A stretch of DNA of 64,000 nucleotides from an uncultured Sunxiuqinia sp. Its GTDB lineage: Bacteria > Bacteroidota > Bacteroidia > Bacteroidales > Prolixibacteraceae. Shown here one piece after another: positions 61,052 to 64,000 of the stretch; within the stretch, counting starts at the first letter, position 1; every line of letters starts with the position of its first letter. A program made the position numbers and the translations under genes. The stretch spans positions 434,001 through 498,000 of the forward strand of contig NZ_OY782767.1 in assembly GCF_963678245.1 (NCBI RefSeq), in the 5' to 3' direction. Below the pieces are notes generated by a model. It made no database searches. It had not been told where the DNA came from and saw only the letters and a program-made list of their open reading frames with translations.

Positions 61052-62086
61052 TTAGTTTTCGAGTTTGATGCCACCATAACGACTTTTTATGGTCACTTTG
61101 GCTTTTGTTGTATTGCCAATATTGCCCTGCACGCTAAAGTTGTGGTCTTCTTTTCCGCGACTGCCGACAAATTTTTCTTCCGGATATTTGACATCGCAAT
61201 AGTCGCAGCTGGCATTCAGATAATACTCTGCTTCATCCAGTCCAATTTCAATTCCTCCATAGCTGTTGGTAATATCAATATTCTCAAACGCGTCAGCCAC
61301 TTTATCAATTTGTACTGACCCATATTGAGTGTCGAGAACCAATGATTTCCCCAATTTCTCAATGTCGTAATTGGTGTATTTTGAATCTGCTTTTAAACTG
61401 TTGATTTCCTCAATGGAAACACCATCATATTTCGATTCAAGGGTTAACGCATCAATTTCTTCAATATTTAAACCGGAGTATTTGGAATCGGCATACATCG
61501 ACAGAGCTTGACCAATAAAGAGCTTGGAGTAGCGAATTTCAGTTTGCAAGTGGTTGACCGATTCAATATCGGCTTTGCCATAGGCAATATCCATGTTAAT
61601 ATTGCTGTTCTCAGGAGCCAGCAAATCGCCGGTGCTGATGTTTCCATAGCTGATGTCAAATTTACCGTTCGCATTTAGCTTGTTGATAACGACATCACCA
61701 AACTTATTGGCAACTGTTAAATTGCGATCAGCTGGGATATTGATGGTGTAATCGATTGAGAAATTTCGCTTGGTTTTAAAATCGTCCTTGATTTCCGTTT
61801 CAACCTTTAGTAAACTCCCAACCCGGTTGACCTTTATTTCAATTTGATCGAGCAGGTACTTGGCTTTCCCTTCATTTGAATTTTCAACCGTTATCAGTGC
61901 ATCTACAGTAATCGAATCGCCACCAAAGTCATTAATGGTAATGGTTCCAAATTTATTGGTAATGTCCAACGATTTGATGACTGATTTTAGGTAAGCACTA
62001 TGCTCATCTCGCGTATATTCATCAGCTTGTGCTGATAGGTACAGCAGTCCAAAAAACAGGAATAATAGTTTAAATTTCAGTTTCAT
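61052..62086 (-). CDS. DUF4097-like exported beta-helix protein
   Basis: A 344-residue protein with a signal peptide (FKLLFLFFGLLYLSAQA). The mature part repeats short strands (GTITINDFGGDSITVDALI, KFGDVVINKLNANGKFDISYGNISTGD, LSMYADSKYSGLNIEEIDALTLESKYDGVSIEEI), the parallel beta-helix look of DUF4097 'adhesin-like' proteins. Its start overlaps the end of the preceding anti-sigma-like gene by 17 nt. The set sigma, anti-sigma-like, DUF4097 is common in Bacteroidota envelope-stress loci. Molecular function is unknown. Confidence 0.82.
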   Translation of the reverse strand: MKLKFKLLFLFFGLLYLSAQADEYTRDEHSAYLKSVIKSLDITNKFGTITINDFGGDSITVDALITVENSNEGKAKYLLDQIEIKVNRVGSLLKVETEIKDDFKTKRNFSIDYTINIPADRNLTVANKFGDVVINKLNANGKFDISYGNISTGDLLAPENSNINMDIAYGKADIESVNHLQTEIRYSKLFIGQALSMYADSKYSGLNIEEIDALTLESKYDGVSIEEINSLKADSKYTNYDIEKLGKSLVLDTQYGSVQIDKVADAFENIDITNSYGGIEIGLDEAEYYLNASCDYCDVKYPEEKFVGSRGKEDHNFSVQGNIGNTTKAKVTIKSRYGGIKLEN

Positions 62087-62624
62087 TATGTGTCAGTTTT
62101 TGTTGTTTTACTTCCTCTAGCTTGGTAATAATTATCTTGATCACGCTAAACTTCGCCTGGTAATATTCCAGCATCGCGTTAATCACCCGTTCATCATCCG
62201 GATTTGCTTTTAGTTCTTTTTGAAGTTGGTTTTGCACCTGATCGAATTCTTGTATTTCATTTTCCATCATTTGCTGGTCAGCTTCCGAAATAAATCCTTC
62301 CTGATTCAGCTTGTCCCATTTGTTCAAGCTCTGGTCGATTGATGAAGTGTAATAAAATTCTACCTCGCCATATTCTTTTGAAACCGATGCTAAAGTGGCT
62401 TCCTGATTTTGTTCTGGTGTAAAATACAGTCGAAGTTGATTGCCCAAAAGTAGAGCAAAGATAACAGCAGCTGCTATTTGTAAGAACAATTTTCTATTCC
62501 ATTTTTTCTGATGTCTGAATTCATGATCCAATTTGGCTTCAAACCGATCAAAATGTCCTTGCGGCGCATCATCCTCAAATGCTTCTCTGTTTTCCCGAAA
62601 TATTTCTTCCAGTCTATCACTCAT
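62070..62624 (-). CDS. Single-pass membrane protein, putative anti-sigma factor
   Basis: A 184-residue protein with a cytosolic N-terminus (SDRLEEIFRENREAFEDDAP, HFDRFEAKL), one helix at about 43-62 (LFLQIAAAVIFALLLGNQLRL) and a helical extracytoplasmic part (EQNQEATLASVSKEYGEVEF, IKIIITKLEEVKQQKL). The EDDAPQGHFDRFEAKL phrase before the membrane helix is typical of anti-sigma factors next to ECF sigma genes. It lies 11 bp after the sigma gene and overlaps the DUF4097 gene by 17 nt. Confidence 0.78.
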   Translation of the reverse strand: MSDRLEEIFRENREAFEDDAPQGHFDRFEAKLDHEFRHQKKWNRKLFLQIAAAVIFALLLGNQLRLYFTPEQNQEATLASVSKEYGEVEFYYTSSIDQSLNKWDKLNQEGFISEADQQMMENEIQEFDQVQNQLQKELKANPDDERVINAMLEYYQAKFSVIKIIITKLEEVKQQKLTHNETEI

Positions 62625-62635
62625 TGTTTTCGGTA

Positions 62636-63196
62636 TTAATTAATTGAAAATACTTCATCCTTTTTTAGATAATCACGTAACTTTCTTTTGGCCCGCAACA
62701 ACTGGGAACGCGATGATGAATTACTAATGTTTAGTATTTCCGAAATTTCATCATGATCGTAGCCTTCCAATAAATACAAGCTTAGCACAACACGATACCC
62801 ATCCGGAAGTTGGAAAATAGCTTGCTTTATTTTTTGCACATCCACTTCTTTGATTTCCATTAGTGGATTTTCAACCACTTCCTCGTTTATGCGTTCGTCC
62901 AATTCTTCGAGCTGTACTTTTCTTTTTTTTAGATAATCTAACGAACGGTTTACGACAATCTTTTTCAGCCAGGCTCCAAAACTTACCTGGCCCGAGTAAG
63001 TTTTAATTTTTCTGAAGGCACTTAAAAACGCTTCCTGCATGATGTCCTCAGCTTCTGCTTCGTTGCCCACAATTCGTAAGCTGGTGTTGTACATCGATTT
63101 ATAGTACAACTTATAAAGCTGAAACTGTGCATCACGTTCTTCCGCTTTGCAACGGTCAATCACATCTTGATGGATATTTTTATAAAGAGCTTCCAA
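62636..63196 (-). CDS. ECF RNA polymerase sigma factor
   Basis: A 186-residue ECF sigma factor. Region 2 includes AQFQLYKLYYKSMYNTSLRI and NEAEAEDIMQEAFLSAFRKI, and region 4 has GYDHDEISEILNISNSSSRS with the LLRAKRKLRDYLKK end. It starts an operon with a membrane anti-sigma-like protein and a DUF4097 protein, which suggests envelope-stress control. No clear TAnnTTTG promoter is seen in the 160 bp upstream. A divergent transporter gene lies across this gap. Confidence 0.93.
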   Translation of the reverse strand: MEALYKNIHQDVIDRCKAEERDAQFQLYKLYYKSMYNTSLRIVGNEAEAEDIMQEAFLSAFRKIKTYSGQVSFGAWLKKIVVNRSLDYLKKRKVQLEELDERINEEVVENPLMEIKEVDVQKIKQAIFQLPDGYRVVLSLYLLEGYDHDEISEILNISNSSSRSQLLRAKRKLRDYLKKDEVFSIN

Positions 63197-63328
63197 GTGT
63201 TTTGTTGTTTCTGATTGAAAGACGATCAGTAAAACAGCTTTGTTGCATTTGAGTGAATATTTTTCTGTATTCGTTTGAACATGACAACAAAATTATGAAT
63301 TATAATAGTTTTACTGACTGTAAGAAAT

Positions 63329-63336
63329 TAGTTTTG
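63329..63336 (+). promoter_or_regulatory. Possible promoter of the cation transporter
   Basis: TAGTTTTG matches TAnnTTTG exactly, 20 bp before the start codon. No convincing -33 element was found. Confidence 0.45.
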
Positions 63337-63355
63337 TAATAAATCACAACCAATT

Positions 63356-64000
63356 ATGGGACACGACCACACACATACACACAAACGATTGAAGATTACA
63401 ATCATCCTCAATGTCGTCATTACCTTGGCACAAATAATCGGAGGTATAATTTCAGGAAGTTTAGCTTTAATATCTGACGCTCTTCATAATTTAAGCGATG
63501 GTTTTGCTGTTGCGCTGGCTTATATTGCCGATCGCTTGGGCAATAAGGAAAAAACAGCTAAAAGTACGTTTGGGTATAAACGTGCTGAGATTCTGGCTGC
63601 CTTTATCAACGCCTTGATTCTGATTGCTATTTCATTTTACCTGATGGTTGAAGCTGTAAAACGTTATATTGATCCACAAGTAATTGACTTTAGATGGATG
63701 TTGTGGCTTGGACTTTTGGGGGTTGTTGCAAATGGATTTTCGGTTTTTTTATTGCACGGAGATCAGCATCATAGCTTGAATATAAAAGCAGCTTATCTGC
63801 ATTTGATGGGCGATGCCTTAACTTCCCTAGCAGTTATTGCAGGAGCGATATGTATCTGGCAATGGAACTGGGATTGGATTGATCCAACAGTGACTTTATT
63901 AATTAGTTTTTACCTGTTGTTTCACACTTATAAGCTATTAAAAGAATCAACTGAAATACTGATGCAATTTGCGCCACCCAACATTCTTCCCGAAGAAGTT
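63356..64000 (+). CDS. Cation diffusion facilitator (CzcD/ZitB-like), partial
   Basis: The first 215 codons run off the window. The product starts MGHDHTHTHKRL, a His-rich tail, and has the family pattern: helix with IGGIISGSLALISDALHNLSDG (HxxxD zinc site), then GNKEKTAKSTFGYKRAEILAAF, and a second site HLMGDALTSLAVIAGA (HxxxD). About six membrane helices should exist in total; five are visible. It exports zinc or related divalent metals in exchange for protons. The C-terminal cytosolic domain is beyond the window edge. Confidence 0.94.
   Translation, partial: MGHDHTHTHKRLKITIILNVVITLAQIIGGIISGSLALISDALHNLSDGFAVALAYIADRLGNKEKTAKSTFGYKRAEILAAFINALILIAISFYLMVEAVKRYIDPQVIDFRWMLWLGLLGVVANGFSVFLLHGDQHHSLNIKAAYLHLMGDALTSLAVIAGAICIWQWNWDWIDPTVTLLISFYLLFHTYKLLKESTEILMQFAPPNILPEEV

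Overview
The window comes from a Bacteroidota chromosome, most like the marine Marinilabiliales/Prolixibacteraceae type. The reasons are a tmRNA tag reading GENNYALAA, -7 promoter boxes of the form TAnnTTTG, integrases with Bacteroidota-style arm domains, a TonB receptor with STN and carboxypeptidase-like N-terminal domains, and a secreted protease with a type IX secretion C-terminal domain. The genus is an inference and is not certain.

Left edge (1-5.2 kb): a decayed tyrosine integrase beside tRNA-Pro(CGG); a four-gene amidase/small-membrane-protein cassette that looks like a phage lysis module; an AlaDH/saccharopine-dehydrogenase-type oxidoreductase; a decayed ammonium transporter; and ssrA (tmRNA).

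Island 1 (5.2-28.2 kb): a 32-bp direct repeat of the ssrA 3' end (5197-5228 and 28200-28231) bounds a 23-kb integrative element. A plus-strand integrase sits at its left end and nearly everything else is on the minus strand. One long operon reads mrr, hsdM, hsdS, a small membrane protein, a giant STAND-type NTPase, hsdR, and a PD-(D/E)XK nuclease: a type I restriction-modification system with an embedded STAND module. Behind it are a replication/maintenance block (HTH protein, RepA-like ATPase, zinc-finger/Toprim-like primase) with two repeat arrays that look like iterons or operators, three proteins of unknown function (one with a HEPN RxxxxH motif), and a Fic AMPylase with its own inhibitory motif.

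Region 2 (28.2-45.4 kb): a second, frameshifted integrase follows the right ssrA repeat, so two elements once sat in tandem. Its probable cargo is a TPR sensor kinase/LytTR regulator pair followed by a long AT-rich run of envelope genes (LemA, DUF1266, DUF3137, small membrane proteins, lipoproteins). Several genes here carry in-frame stop codons but otherwise keep an open frame.

Region 3 (45.4-54.4 kb): a divergent ECF sigma / barrel protein / FecR anti-sigma / TonB receptor locus, then repeat-rich DNA with IS200/IS605 and IS3 remnants, large palindromic units at gene ends, a 101-bp MITE-like repeat, and a CBS-histidine-kinase protein with a degenerate ATPase part. A 20-bp copy of the tRNA-Pro 3' end lies at 54079-54098, inverted relative to the tRNA at the left edge.

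Right part (54.4-64 kb): ordinary chromosomal genes: tcdA, a TatD hydrolase, a threonyl-tRNA editing domain, a T9SS-exported S1 protease, a thioredoxin-fold protein, a glycosyltransferase, a DUF4097/anti-sigma/ECF sigma operon, and the start of a cation-diffusion-facilitator transporter.
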